Assembly: GCA_948566455.1 (NCBI GenBank)
Contig: CAOYQO010000017.1
Location: 1-64,000, forward strand
Reading direction: 5' to 3'
DNA: 64,000 nt
Source of the DNA: an uncultured Phocaeicola sp.
GTDB taxonomy: Bacteria > Bacteroidota > Bacteroidia > Bacteroidales > Bacteroidaceae
Within the stretch, counting starts at the first letter, position 1; each line of letters starts with the position of its first letter. The translations under genes were made by a program, and so were the position numbers. The notes below the pieces were generated by a model. The model was not told the origin of the DNA, did not search any database, and saw only the letters and a list, made by a program, of their open reading frames with translations. Shown one piece after another: positions 54,678-64,000 of this stretch.

Positions 54678-54865
54678 GAAAGAAGATATAAGCATAAAGC
54701 TCTATCCATATAACATCCACTCACCTATACAACACTAAAAATCAACCATATAACATATTTTATCATAACATGAGCAATAAAATAAGATTCAGATATGAAC
54801 TTCACATTATCAATAACCTTAGATTATCAACTAAAATATTATCATACAGCCTTAATTGGAATTAC

Positions 54866-55200
54866 TTAAAAACTTAAATTTATCTGAGTCGAGTAAGCAC
54901 TTCCTTTATCACACTTAGGAAGTACAGCTGTTTTTTCAAATGCGTTATCCATAACTACACCTTTTCATTACCATCCTTATCTAGCATAGTAATGTCAGCA
55001 TCATCTAATGAAAATTGAAATGTGAGATACAAGCAGTCATTTATATCCTCGGTTTGTACTGAAAAAATAAAAGGAATTCTAGTAGCCACCTTTTCATAAA
55101 CTTTGCAAACTGCATGAGGCTTCTTTTGGTGATGCTCCGAAGCAAAAACTCCCAAACTCAAGGAAACTAAAAATAACATCAATAATAACTTTGCTTTCAT
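54866..55200 (-). pseudogene. Small secreted protein, probably frameshifted
   Basis: From the ATG at 55200 an 81-residue frame carries a signal peptide (MKAKLLLMLFLVSLSLGVFA) and a beta-rich body to DADITMLDKDGNEKV, then stops. Shifting by one base at the AAAA run (54962-54965) lets the frame continue about 31 more codons (VVMDNAFEKTAVLPKCDKGS and onward) to a TAA at 54866. The joined product resembles small beta-sandwich secreted proteins of Bacteroides such as DUF3244. A single-base indel, natural or sequencing, would explain it. Confidence 0.55.
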
Positions 55201-55227
55201 ACTTCTTTTTGTTTAAAAATGATGCCG

Positions 55228-55235
55228 CAAAGTTA
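55228..55235 (-). promoter_or_regulatory. Putative -7 box of the small secreted gene
   Basis: Minus-strand TAACTTTG, a TAnnTTTG match, 27 bases before the ATG at 55200. Confidence 0.5.
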
Positions 55236-55316
55236 GAGGGAAAGGAAAGAACGTACAACTATTTGCTGTGACATAATATTTCTATAAAACACTGATAAAC
55301 AATATATTTCAGTTTA

Positions 55317-56972
55317 TCACTCTGACATTTTCTTTTTTAGACGCGATTTCCTTTGATTGAGGGCTACCGTATCCGTATGTCCGAAACATAAAGAAATGGC
55401 CAACGGAGAAATACCCGCTTCTTGCAGGCAAAGGACCAACAAGTCATCCTCCGTCAGTTGGGAGTATTGTGCTTGCAAAGGAGAAATATAATCAGCATAG
55501 ATCTCAAATACTGTTTTCTTTAGTTTTTCACGTTCTACATCTGTCATTACTTTTCGTGCCTTTTTATCCACTTCCTTTTGTTCGGATAAGGACATCACTT
55601 TTTTATATATAGGAGTCTGCCAAAACGTCCATGTGCGAAGTTCCAGCTTTTCTTGCTTCAACTGAGCAATCAATCGTTCTTTTTTATCGATTTCATCAAG
55701 ATTTTGGTTCTCTCTGTCTTGCAACAGTGCAAGAGTTAATTCATTTTCCTCTATACGTTGTTGCATCATATCCTGCTTCTCATGGGCATATTGCAATGAC
55801 TGCCGATAGAGTGCCTGCTGGTTATTTTTCTTATTTATCCAACGTTGGTAAATCAAAGCAACGACAAAGCAAATAATAACGGATACAAAGACAATCCATC
55901 TTATAATCCTTTTGGATTTTATCTGTTCATCCTTTACTCTTAATTCCGTCTGATGTTTATAGACTAAATGTTGCACTTCCGTCAATAGCTCACTGTTATC
56001 TAATGAGTCCTGAACCATAACAAACGTATCCAGATAGTGATAGGCAGACTTAAAATTTCCTAGTTCAGCCTCCATTACGGCAAGTGACCAGTAGGGTATA
56101 GAGCGAGATGGAGAAAGAAACAAACTCTTTTCTAAATAATGGCGTGCTGAATCATATTGTTCCAAATCAACATATAAATCCCCCATATTATAATAAGCAT
56201 CTGCTTTTCCATTCCCATAAGATAAATGCTGTAAAACCTTATGCGCATAAACAACAGCCGAATCGACATTTTCAAAGTGTCTATAACAAATGCTCAAATT
56301 ATGCCAAGAAGTAAGTATCATGCTTCTATCTTTAGAACGCATGGCATACTTCACAGCTTTGCGCTGATAGGTTATGGCAGAATCCTGCATATTTCTCATG
56401 CCATAAATATATCCTATATTAATATAAGCAATGGCAGTATCTTTAGCATCAAAAGAATAATGAAGAGATTGGTGCAACACCTCCAATGCCTTGTCATTCA
56501 ATTCACAATTCCCATACCACAATCCCAGCGCACTATAAATTAATCTTCTATATTTTGTATCTACCGGATAATCCTGCAATATTTCCAATGCCTTCAAATT
56601 CATCTCTATCGCTGCCTTTTCATCATCCATCTCTGCCAGCAGCCTTCCCTTATACATCAATGCCACAGCCTTCTCCCTATCATCATCTCCATAATAATCC
56701 AAGGCGAAATTCAATAAGGAATCGCAAGGCAATAAGGGTAGTTTGTTCTTGTCCGTAGCCTCAGCCAGCAACAAAGCATAGTATGCCTTGTCTACTTCCG
56801 GCAAATCCTCTAAAACAGATATATTTTTTAAAATAGTCAATGCACTGTCCGGCTTCATTTCCAACAAAGAATCTACTTGCTGTAACATCGGATTGGAAGA
56901 ATGGTGGTTACAGGCAAACAAACAGACAGCCAGCAAACTGACGAAATTTAAATATATAATAAATGAACGCAT
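55317..56972 (-). CDS. TPR lipoprotein-like membrane protein with C-terminal HTH-like domain
   Basis: About 551 residues. The N-terminal signal has a lipobox-like LLAVCLFAC. There are about six tetratricopeptide repeats (about 75-340, e.g. YYNMGDLYVDLEQYDSARHY) and one membrane segment (WIVFVSVIICFVVALIY). A coiled coil follows, and the C-terminal LTEDDLLVLCLQEAGISPLA...LKKKM resembles a helix-turn-helix. This order suggests a periplasmic sensor with a cytoplasmic DNA-binding end, a regulator type frequent in Bacteroides. I start at the ATG at 56972 because the in-frame ATG at 57002 overlaps a -7 box. It is paralogous to the next upstream gene. Confidence 0.8.
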   Translation of the reverse strand: MRSFIIYLNFVSLLAVCLFACNHHSSNPMLQQVDSLLEMKPDSALTILKNISVLEDLPEVDKAYYALLLAEATDKNKLPLLPCDSLLNFALDYYGDDDREKAVALMYKGRLLAEMDDEKAAIEMNLKALEILQDYPVDTKYRRLIYSALGLWYGNCELNDKALEVLHQSLHYSFDAKDTAIAYINIGYIYGMRNMQDSAITYQRKAVKYAMRSKDRSMILTSWHNLSICYRHFENVDSAVVYAHKVLQHLSYGNGKADAYYNMGDLYVDLEQYDSARHYLEKSLFLSPSRSIPYWSLAVMEAELGNFKSAYHYLDTFVMVQDSLDNSELLTEVQHLVYKHQTELRVKDEQIKSKRIIRWIVFVSVIICFVVALIYQRWINKKNNQQALYRQSLQYAHEKQDMMQQRIEENELTLALLQDRENQNLDEIDKKERLIAQLKQEKLELRTWTFWQTPIYKKVMSLSEQKEVDKKARKVMTDVEREKLKKTVFEIYADYISPLQAQYSQLTEDDLLVLCLQEAGISPLAISLCFGHTDTVALNQRKSRLKKKMSE

Positions 56973-57001
56973 AGTGATTTTGTCTTTTAGCTTTCTACGC
57001 A

Positions 57002-57009
57002 CAAAGATA
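57002..57009 (-). promoter_or_regulatory. Putative -7 box of the second TPR gene
   Basis: Minus-strand TATCTTTG, consensus match, 30 bases before the ATG at 56972. Confidence 0.5.
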
Positions 57010-57080
57010 GCAAAATGCCTTTATAACCTGATATACAAACATCTATTAAAAAAACATTATGCAAATTCTGTAACACACAG

Positions 57081-58748
57081 TTATTCCATCTTACTTTTCA
57101 TACGATATTTGCGTTGCGCTACAATCTGTGCATCATTATTACCAAAGCATAAAGCGATGGCAAAAGGAGATAAATCCGCCAATTGCAGACATAGCAAAAG
57201 GACATCATCTTCGTTCAACTTGGGATACCGGGTATGCAGTTGCTCTATGTAATCAGCATAAATCTGTCCTATAATCACTCTGAGTTGGCGTTGCTCAGCA
57301 TTGGTGAGCACTGCAATACGCTCTTTGTGATGCTTTTGCTGGTTGGCCAGTTTGTCTATTTTCGTATAGAGGGCACTTTGCCGGAACAACCAGTTGCGCA
57401 ATTTCTCCTTCTCCATCTTCATGGCCTCTATAGCCCGTTCCTTCTCTTCTATTTCCTCGACACGGCTTTCTTGTTTCTGTTTCAATTCGGCTATCACCTC
57501 TTCATGTTGAGCAATATTCTGCTGCATATCCATCAGGTTCTGTTTCAGCTTCTGCAACAGATATTTATAATTGGATTGCTGTATCTTCTTGTTCTTCAGT
57601 ATCTGTTGATAAATAATCACAATGACCAGCAGCAACACCACAGCTATCATCGCAATGGTGTATATCCTCCGTTTAGCCTTGAACTGTTCTTTCCTTACTT
57701 GCGCGTCGGCATTCCAACGATAGGTCTTCTTCTCCAGTTCCGTAGCCACATTGGTGGAATAGATAGAATCTTCCAACTGGGTGCTGATTTCCAGATATTC
57801 CAAAGCTTTCTCCACATTTCCCTGCTGCTTGGCTATGGCATACAAGTCAAAGAAAGAGAGATACCGGATATGAATATCGACAGCTTCCTTGCTTCGGTTC
57901 AAATAATAAAGAGCCGAATCAAGCTGCCCGTTATTATAATAAAATTCCCCTAGATTCCAAAGACACTGCAAGCTGTCTTCTCTAAGACGACAGGCATCGT
58001 ATGCCCTTTTCAGACAAATAATAGCTATACTGTTCCGTCCTGTACGTCCGCATAAATCCCCTATATTTCCATAAAGAGAATGCAAAAGGAAACTATCAGT
58101 AGAAAGAGAAAGCTGCAAAGCGCGTTGCTGACAGATAAAAGCGGAGTCTATATTTCCATACCCGATGTAAGCTACCCCCAGGTTGCTGAGTGAACTGATG
58201 AAATGACGGTTATGCCGTGCCAGCGAATCATTATAACAAGCCTTGACATACATATCTTTGGCCTGTGCGTACAAGTTCTGTTTGCCATACAGCCCACCCA
58301 ACATATTATATACAAACCCTTTCCAATAGAATTCGCATGGATAGGCGGAAAGAATTTCAAGCGCCATACGGTAACTTTTCAAGGCATCGGCATAGTTTTC
58401 CATTTCCTGTTGCACTTTACCCTTATACAGAAGAGCTATGGCATGTTCTTTGGCTTCTTCATGATATACATGGAGAGCAAAATTCAATAATGAGTCACAA
58501 GGAAGCAGTGAATAACCATTTTTATCCGCAGCCTCAGCCAGCAGCAAAGCGTAACCGGCCTTGTCTTCCGGGCTCATACCGGTTAGGGAAGAGATGGATT
58601 TCAATAATGAAAACGCACTGTCGGAATGTTCTTCCATCAAGTATCCGGCTTGCCGCAAAGCAGGATGTTCCGTGCGCTGCAAAGTACAGGAAAGACCAAG
58701 CCAACATAGAAGGCAAACAATACCCAACTGTTTTATATAAACATACAT
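57081..58748 (-). CDS. TPR membrane protein with C-terminal HTH-like domain (paralogue)
   Basis: 555 residues with the same architecture as the following gene: lipobox-like CWLGLSC near residue 20, tetratricopeptide repeats (YADALKSYRMALEILSAYPC, YYNNGQLDSALYYLNRSKEA), and a membrane segment (IYTIAMIAVVLLLVIVIIYQ). A coiled coil and a C-terminal LNEDDVLLLCLQLADLSPFA end complete it. Tandem paralogy suggests duplication with divergence. The preceding gene on the strand is a small outer-membrane barrel. The target genes are unknown. Confidence 0.8.
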   Translation of the reverse strand: MYVYIKQLGIVCLLCWLGLSCTLQRTEHPALRQAGYLMEEHSDSAFSLLKSISSLTGMSPEDKAGYALLLAEAADKNGYSLLPCDSLLNFALHVYHEEAKEHAIALLYKGKVQQEMENYADALKSYRMALEILSAYPCEFYWKGFVYNMLGGLYGKQNLYAQAKDMYVKACYNDSLARHNRHFISSLSNLGVAYIGYGNIDSAFICQQRALQLSLSTDSFLLHSLYGNIGDLCGRTGRNSIAIICLKRAYDACRLREDSLQCLWNLGEFYYNNGQLDSALYYLNRSKEAVDIHIRYLSFFDLYAIAKQQGNVEKALEYLEISTQLEDSIYSTNVATELEKKTYRWNADAQVRKEQFKAKRRIYTIAMIAVVLLLVIVIIYQQILKNKKIQQSNYKYLLQKLKQNLMDMQQNIAQHEEVIAELKQKQESRVEEIEEKERAIEAMKMEKEKLRNWLFRQSALYTKIDKLANQQKHHKERIAVLTNAEQRQLRVIIGQIYADYIEQLHTRYPKLNEDDVLLLCLQLADLSPFAIALCFGNNDAQIVAQRKYRMKSKME

Positions 58749-58774
58749 GCAACTCTATTTTTATTCTCCGGTGA

Positions 58775-58782
58775 CAAAGATA
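58775..58782 (-). promoter_or_regulatory. Putative -7 box of the first TPR gene
   Basis: Minus-strand TATCTTTG, consensus match, 27 bases before the ATG at 58748, inside the 3' end region just before the barrel gene's stop. Confidence 0.5.
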
Positions 58783-58790
58783 CAGAAAAC

Positions 58791-59378
58791 TCAGAACTTA
58801 TATCCTACACCGGCCGATAAACTGACACTTCGCCCGAAAGGTCTCTTACGAAGAGAACACTTACCATCGATAGTGTAAATGAAATGCTCGGATTCCAATG
58901 AAACCCCGGCCCTTCCGCCGTAAGTAAAATGATCTGGAAAATCCTGATGCCACCAGCCCAAACTAGAATGCATTCCGTTGCCATAGGCGTAATCAATGGA
59001 TTTATCCCTGCCAAACATAGCATAGGACAGATACGGTCCCGCATTGATGCGCAAATTCCATTTGTTATTCAAAGCAACATTATAAGAAGCAAGGATAGGA
59101 AGCTCCAAATTGAATTTACTAAAAAAAGAATCGGTACCAAGTCTTGTCTTGGATCTGAATTCTTCATAAGTAAATAATAATTGTGGTTGTACATACCATG
59201 AGTTTTTAACATGAACGTCATACATTCCTCCGGCATAACCGCCCAGGCTGAAGCGTGCATCCCTGGACAGAGATTTAGAAAAAAGTCCGCCTCCTACAAT
59301 ACCCCAGCTATTCTGTGCGGAAGCGGGAAGAATAAAGCAGGCTAAAAGCATGCAAAGTAGAATTTGTTTTATTTTCAT
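58791..59378 (-). CDS. Small outer-membrane beta-barrel protein (PF13568-like)
   Basis: 195 residues. Signal peptide (MKIKQILLCMLLACFILPAS, AQ). Alternating aromatic strands (YVQPQLLFTYEEFRS, FNLELPILASYNVALN, KWNLRINAGPYLSYAMFGRD) and a C-terminal SVSLSAGVGYKF with terminal Phe indicate an 8-stranded barrel. Upstream of the TPR genes on the same strand. Function unknown. Confidence 0.82.
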   Translation of the reverse strand: MKIKQILLCMLLACFILPASAQNSWGIVGGGLFSKSLSRDARFSLGGYAGGMYDVHVKNSWYVQPQLLFTYEEFRSKTRLGTDSFFSKFNLELPILASYNVALNNKWNLRINAGPYLSYAMFGRDKSIDYAYGNGMHSSLGWWHQDFPDHFTYGGRAGVSLESEHFIYTIDGKCSLRKRPFGRSVSLSAGVGYKF

Positions 59379-59533
59379 CGGGTTTGTTGCTTAAGTTTAA
59401 TAATGCAAAGTAAGGTATAAAGCCCTTTTCATGAAAATAAAACAGATAACATTTACCGCATATAAAACTTTGATAATAAACAATATAACACTATTAAAGA
59501 TAACATTCGGAGAAATTTCACTCCTATTGGGCA

Positions 59534-59560
59534 TAGGGACAGGTCTAAAACCTGCCCCTA
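59534..59560. repeat. Hairpin resembling dispersed palindromic repeats
   Basis: TAGGGACAGGT (59534-59544) pairs with ACCTGCCCCTA (59550-59560) with one mismatch around CTAAA. It lies between the barrel gene and the GH20 gene. The GGGnCAGG-type palindrome resembles repeats dispersed in many genomes; no other copy was found in this window. Confidence 0.45.
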
Positions 59561-59584
59561 CACAGCAAGAGAAAGAAATATCTT

Positions 59585-61564
59585 TTATTGCGTGCAATTT
59601 ATATTCCGCAACTTCCCTCTGAACCCATTCTGCACATCCCCAATCTGCCGCATGGGAAACACCAAAGTTTCCTGCATATACATCTTGTCCTTGCGTTTAT
59701 GAGTATAGTTGTAAAACTGCTTGACACGTCCTTCCAAACGTTCCGCTTTCTCACCGTTTATGTAAAGAGTAGTACCTTTGTGGTTTCCCTCTATGCGTAC
59801 CTTCGTCCATGCTCCGGCAGGCAGTGTGGCAGCGTGGAATACAAACGTATAGCCGTCACGGCTGAAAGCCAATTTTCCCTTATTTTCCCAATTAGCATAT
59901 ACGGTGGAATGAGGACCTTTAAACAAAATACCGTTGATATTTTGGTCTTTGTCCGGATTTATTTCAAATTCTACCACGTATGGATAGCCTACCTCCGGCA
60001 ACATAGTGGCAATGCTGTCCGTACCGTTCAAAGACAGTTCTTCATTCTGCCCCGGAAGGAGTACCTCACCCTGCACACGCCCCAGCAGGTTGACACCGGG
60101 AGCTTCAGGCATCTGTTTGCACAATTCCTCAAATTCCTCGTAAGAAACCATTTCATTCTTCCCTCTCCACATCTTCTCGGCCAGTACCTGAGCGGCCGGG
60201 AATGTACGGAAATGCACATCCTGTTGTGACACACCGTTACCACAATGGTCATTCCATACGGCAAACATACCTCCCAACAGTCCCGGAGTTCCTTCAGGCA
60301 ACTCTTCCTTAGGATTCACTTTACCCACACGCCATTGCTCATACAGCCATTTCGTGTCCAGGAAATCACGATAATATCCGGCAGCCGGAACAATATAAAG
60401 ATAAGCATCACACGTATTGATAATCTTATATCCGTCTTTCAAAGAAGCATTAGGATCAATCCAATCGTATGACCAGGCATTAATAGTTACATTATCCGCT
60501 TTCACCGGAGTGCTTCCTTTCAACCAGCGCAGTGCTCCCCACATACGGACATTCTTCCTGTATTTCTCTACATACTTCAGATACCGGTCTGTAAAATAGC
60601 GGAATTTCTCAGCTTCCTTGACATTGTACTCGTCTGTACCGATATGTACATCGGGACCTATGAAAACCGGTTTCTCACCAGAAAGATACTCATCCAGCAA
60701 AGAATCTACAAAACGATAGGTTTCCTCCTTGTACAAATCCAAATGATCCATTCCATATTTATCACTGCCTATCTCGGGTTTATAATGTGTAAAGGCCAAT
60801 GAATGAGCCGGAATATCAATCTCCGGAATCACATTCACACCATATTCCATGCCCAGACGTTGCAGGTCGGTGAATTCTTTCTTGGTATAAGAACCATCCT
60901 TGGCGGTCAGCCCCGGAAAACGCTCACTCTCCAGGCGGAAAGCAGCATAGGTCTTGTTCCAGTCGTTATCAAAGAACTGTACAAAACCATTGTCATTGAG
61001 ATGAATCTGGAATTCATTCAGTTTATAGAACGATAGTATTTTGACATATTGCCGCAGGAAATCCATTGTGAAGAACTTACGGCCCACATCCAGCATGAAG
61101 CCACGACTGGGATATTGCGGCCAGTCACGGGCAACTCCTTTGGGCAACTGTCCTTTTTCATTATAAAGAATCTGCAACAAACTCCGGGTTCCCCAAAAGA
61201 CTCCCTGACGAGCCGGTGCTTCAATACCGGCATAGCGTCCGGCAGTCAGCACATACCCTTCCTTTCCCAATTGTTTGTCGGGTTTCATCAATGAAAGATA
61301 AATATCATTCTTTCCCGGTTTCCCGGTCCTAATGGTGTAGTTCCAATCCAACAGATCTTTCAAGTCCTGTGCCAGCACAGTCGCCACACTTTTCAGTGCC
61401 GCCTCATCGGCAGGAGCTACAACAATACTGCCTTCAGCAGGCAATACGAGTTTTCCACTTCCCCCCTTCCACTCTTGCAGGGCGGGAATTACTTTCGGAC
61501 ATGTTTCCTTGGCCGAAACACACAGACACAAGGCCAACATCCATAAGGTTAGTAAGTGTTTCAT
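59585..61564 (-). CDS. Beta-N-acetylhexosaminidase (GH20) with C-terminal LamG-like domain
   Basis: 659 residues. Signal peptide (MKHLLTLWMLALCLCVSA); GH20b-like N-terminal alpha/beta domain (about 25-140); catalytic GH20 barrel with GFMLDVGRKFF and the acid-pair motif HIGTDEYN, where Asp-Glu are the catalytic residues. A C-terminal concanavalin-like domain (about 510-659, TTLYINGEKAERL, FRGKLRNINC) follows. It releases terminal GlcNAc or GalNAc from glycans, probably in the periplasm. It follows mutS on the same strand after 49 bases. Confidence 0.93.
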   Translation of the reverse strand: MKHLLTLWMLALCLCVSAKETCPKVIPALQEWKGGSGKLVLPAEGSIVVAPADEAALKSVATVLAQDLKDLLDWNYTIRTGKPGKNDIYLSLMKPDKQLGKEGYVLTAGRYAGIEAPARQGVFWGTRSLLQILYNEKGQLPKGVARDWPQYPSRGFMLDVGRKFFTMDFLRQYVKILSFYKLNEFQIHLNDNGFVQFFDNDWNKTYAAFRLESERFPGLTAKDGSYTKKEFTDLQRLGMEYGVNVIPEIDIPAHSLAFTHYKPEIGSDKYGMDHLDLYKEETYRFVDSLLDEYLSGEKPVFIGPDVHIGTDEYNVKEAEKFRYFTDRYLKYVEKYRKNVRMWGALRWLKGSTPVKADNVTINAWSYDWIDPNASLKDGYKIINTCDAYLYIVPAAGYYRDFLDTKWLYEQWRVGKVNPKEELPEGTPGLLGGMFAVWNDHCGNGVSQQDVHFRTFPAAQVLAEKMWRGKNEMVSYEEFEELCKQMPEAPGVNLLGRVQGEVLLPGQNEELSLNGTDSIATMLPEVGYPYVVEFEINPDKDQNINGILFKGPHSTVYANWENKGKLAFSRDGYTFVFHAATLPAGAWTKVRIEGNHKGTTLYINGEKAERLEGRVKQFYNYTHKRKDKMYMQETLVFPMRQIGDVQNGFRGKLRNINCTQ

Positions 61565-61613
61565 GATAATGATTAATGGTTAGTAATTAACGGTTAATGA
61601 AAAATGAAGGCAT

Positions 61614-64000
61614 TTATTTGCCTTTTACTATCTTCTTGATATCATTCAGTTTATTCAATGCTTCAAGAGGGGTCAGATTATTGACATCCAAATTCAGAAT
61701 CTCATCCCGTATCTGACTCAATACCGGATCATCCAACTGGAAGAAGCTGAGCTGCATTCCGCTCCGGCCGGACGCTATCTCAGCCGTAGGCTTGGCAATG
61801 CCCTGCTGGCGGTTGTCCGTTTCCAGTTGATGCAGAATATCATTGGCACGCTTCACGATGCTTTTCGGCATACCTGCCATCTTTGCCACATGAATACCGA
61901 AAGAATGTTCGCTGCCGCCACGTTCCAGTTTGCGCAGAAAAATCACTTTATTATCTATCTCCTTCACAGATACATTGTAATTCTTGATGCGCTTGAAAGA
62001 TTTCTCCATCTCGTTCAACTCATGATAATGGGTGGCAAACAACGTACGTGCCTTGGCTTTAGGATGCTCGTGAATATGCTCCACAATAGCCCAAGCAATG
62101 GAAATACCATCATAAGTGGAGGTTCCCCGTCCCAACTCATCAAACAGCACCAAACTGCGGCTAGAGAGGTTGTTCAAAATATTTGCCGCCTCATTCATTT
62201 CAACCATAAAGGTAGATTCGCCCACAGAAATGTTATCGCTGGCTCCCACACGGGTGAATATTTTATCCACCATACCGATCCGCGCACTTTCGGCAGGAAC
62301 AAAACTACCCATCTGCGCCAACAAGGTAATCAGCGCAGTCTGGCGTAGCAAAGCCGACTTACCCGCCATATTGGGACCGGTAATGATAATGATTTGCTGG
62401 GTTTCCGAGTCCAGAAAGACATCATTGGCAATATACTTCTCCCCTACCGGAAGCTGCTTCTCGATGACAGGATGACGGCCTTGCCTGATGTCAATCACCT
62501 CACTGTCCTCCACAACAGGACGGATATAATTGTTCTCTTTCGCCACATTGGCAAAAGCCAGCAGACAATCCAATCGGGCAATCTGACTGGCATTAATCTG
62601 AATGGCTGGAATAAACTCTGCCAAAGCGACCACCAATTCGTTATAGAGCTTTGTTTCAAGCACTAAAATCTTATCTTCGGCCCCCAAGATCTTTTCTTCG
62701 TATTCTTTCAGTTCCTGAGTAATATAGCGTTCCGCATTCACCAGCGTCTGTTTACGGATCCAGTCGGCAGGTACCTTATCCTTATGCGTGTTACGCACCT
62801 CAATATAGTAACCGAACACATTGTTATAAGCAATTTTCAAGCTGGGAATGCCGGTCAGCTCACTTTCACGTTGCTGTACTTTGAGCAGATAATCCTTGCC
62901 GGAAAAAGCTATCTGCCGCAGTTCGTCCAGTTCCGCATTCACCCCGTCTGCTATCACACCGCCTTTATTCACCAGCAAAGGAGGATCATTCTTAACCTCT
63001 TTCGCTATTTTTTCACGGATAGACAGACATAAATTCAGTTGTTCCCCAATACGGCGGAGACTCCTGTTATCCGCATTCAAACAGGCATTCTTAATCGGCT
63101 CTATGGCTTGCAAAGCTACTTTAAGTTGCACCACCTCGCGTGGAGAGATTCGTCCTACGGCAGCTTTCGAAACAATACGTTCCAAATCTCCTATCAGATG
63201 TAATTTCTCTTCTATGAACTCTTTGAAATCCGGCTCGCGGAAGAAGTATTCCACTACATCCAGACGCTCATTGACAGGCTTCTCATCTTTCAACGGAAAG
63301 ACTACCCAGCGTTTTAGCAGACGGGCTCCCATAGGGCTGATAGTGCGGTCGATCACATCCAGCAGACTGGTTCCGCCCTCATTCATGCTACCTATGAGTT
63401 CCAAGCTCCGTACCGTGAATTTATCCAGCCGCACATAACGGTCTTCCTCTATACGGGAAAGAGAAGTTATATGGCCGATCTGATAATGCTGCGTCATATT
63501 GAGGTATTGCAAAATAGCTCCCGAAGCTACAATACCATTCTTAAGGTGCTCCACCCCGAAACCTTTTAAGTTCTTGGTCTCAAAGTGCTTCAACAGCTTC
63601 TCGCGTGAGGAACTTTCATTAAACACCCAGTCATCCAACTCAAAAGTAAAGAACTTGCTTCCGAAATTTCCTTCAAACATTCCCCGTTTACCACGTTCGA
63701 AAAGCACCTCTTTGGGGGCGAAATTATTTAACAACTTGTCTATATAGTCAAAAGGCCCCTCTGCGGTAAGGAACTCACCGGTAGAGATATCAAGGAAGGC
63801 CACACCACAACTGGCTTTCCCAAAATGAACGGCAGCCAGAAAATTATTTTCTTTGTAAGAAAGAACATTGTCATTGATGGCTACACCCGGAGTCACCAAT
63901 TCGGTGATACCGCGCTTTACCAGTTTCTTGGTCATCTTGGGATCTTCCAATTGGTCACAAATGGCCACCCGCTTGCCGGCACGTACCAGTTTGGGCAAAT
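61614..64000 (-). CDS. mutS: DNA mismatch repair protein MutS (5' end beyond the window)
   Basis: About 795 C-terminal residues; the N-terminus lies past base 64000, so the visible first codons (LPKLVRAGKRVAIC) are internal to the mismatch-recognition region. Present: connector and lever domains, clamp, Walker A GPNMAGKSALLRQ, the signature VGESTFMVEM and Walker B LVLFDELGRGTSTYDG, then a helix-turn-helix. Near the end QLSFF (within MQLSFFQLDD) resembles a beta-clamp-binding motif. Recognises mismatches and recruits MutL. The gene precedes GH20 on the strand. Confidence 0.97.
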   Translation of the reverse strand, partial: LPKLVRAGKRVAICDQLEDPKMTKKLVKRGITELVTPGVAINDNVLSYKENNFLAAVHFGKASCGVAFLDISTGEFLTAEGPFDYIDKLLNNFAPKEVLFERGKRGMFEGNFGSKFFTFELDDWVFNESSSREKLLKHFETKNLKGFGVEHLKNGIVASGAILQYLNMTQHYQIGHITSLSRIEEDRYVRLDKFTVRSLELIGSMNEGGTSLLDVIDRTISPMGARLLKRWVVFPLKDEKPVNERLDVVEYFFREPDFKEFIEEKLHLIGDLERIVSKAAVGRISPREVVQLKVALQAIEPIKNACLNADNRSLRRIGEQLNLCLSIREKIAKEVKNDPPLLVNKGGVIADGVNAELDELRQIAFSGKDYLLKVQQRESELTGIPSLKIAYNNVFGYYIEVRNTHKDKVPADWIRKQTLVNAERYITQELKEYEEKILGAEDKILVLETKLYNELVVALAEFIPAIQINASQIARLDCLLAFANVAKENNYIRPVVEDSEVIDIRQGRHPVIEKQLPVGEKYIANDVFLDSETQQIIIITGPNMAGKSALLRQTALITLLAQMGSFVPAESARIGMVDKIFTRVGASDNISVGESTFMVEMNEAANILNNLSSRSLVLFDELGRGTSTYDGISIAWAIVEHIHEHPKAKARTLFATHYHELNEMEKSFKRIKNYNVSVKEIDNKVIFLRKLERGGSEHSFGIHVAKMAGMPKSIVKRANDILHQLETDNRQQGIAKPTAEIASGRSGMQLSFFQLDDPVLSQIRDEILNLDVNNLTPLEALNKLNDIKKIVKGK

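Noticed and set aside
1..64000. CRISPR arrays, tRNA or rRNA genes, insertion sequences, prophage
   Set aside because: No regularly spaced direct repeats with spacers, no cloverleaf or rRNA motifs, and no transposase or phage structural genes were recognised.

Overview
This window is chromosomal DNA from a Bacteroidales gut commensal. The best guess is the Bacteroides/Phocaeicola group, possibly P. vulgatus or P. dorei; I judge that from gene content and cannot confirm it without a search. The evidence is the TAnnTTTG-type -7 boxes in front of many genes, lipoproteins with acidic residues after the lipobox Cys, a fimbrillin operon, a sdhC-frdA-frdB operon, GH29 and GH20 glycosidases, a TonB-dependent receptor with an N-terminal carboxypeptidase-regulatory domain, and DUF3836/DUF3575/DUF5119 proteins. 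I see no tRNA, rRNA, CRISPR array, insertion sequence or prophage.

Layout. 0.3-4.8 kb: tRNA-dihydrouridine synthase, thioesterase-dprA, and a GH29 fucosidase lipoprotein. 5.3-10.1 kb: fimbrial-type operon (DUF3575, DUF5119, fimbrillin) followed by an AraC regulator. 10.1-13.7 kb: fumarate reductase/succinate dehydrogenase operon. 13.8-20.7 kb: PAP2 phosphatase, S41 protease, coaD, parE, an acetyltransferase-like protein and a Ca/Na antiporter. 20.7-24.5 kb: secreted metallophosphoesterase and TonB-dependent receptor. 25-31 kb: the accessory heart of the window. It holds two lipoproteins, an AraC-type HTH gene, a perfect 22-bp inverted repeat around a 160-bp AT-rich segment carrying a Bacteroides promoter, and a tyrosine recombinase. 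31-34 kb: two L,D-transpeptidases and a dinD gene interrupted by an amber codon. 34-53.7 kb: mostly + strand housekeeping genes (SpmA/B-like protein, ybeY, NfeD-flotillin, mnmG, apt, uvrC, dtd, mazG-like, deoC, polyprenyl synthase on -, polA, ychF, panE-like, lgt, CAT-like). 54-64 kb, all on -: two outer-membrane barrels, a frameshifted small secreted protein, two TPR/HTH membrane proteins, a GH20 hexosaminidase and the 3' part of mutS, which runs off the right edge.

Most notable points. (1) The inverted repeat at 29246-29267 / 29428-29449 looks like a phase-variable promoter switch. As sequenced it points away from the HTH-lipoprotein operon (OFF), and inversion by the neighbouring recombinase would turn it ON. 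(2) A perfect 16-bp parS-like palindrome lies between mnmG and apt. (3) dinD is full-length apart from a TAG at codon 10. (4) The PolA interdomain linker carries a consensus beta-clamp motif, QLSLF. (5) There are several long palindromes and a 23-bp tandem repeat between genes.
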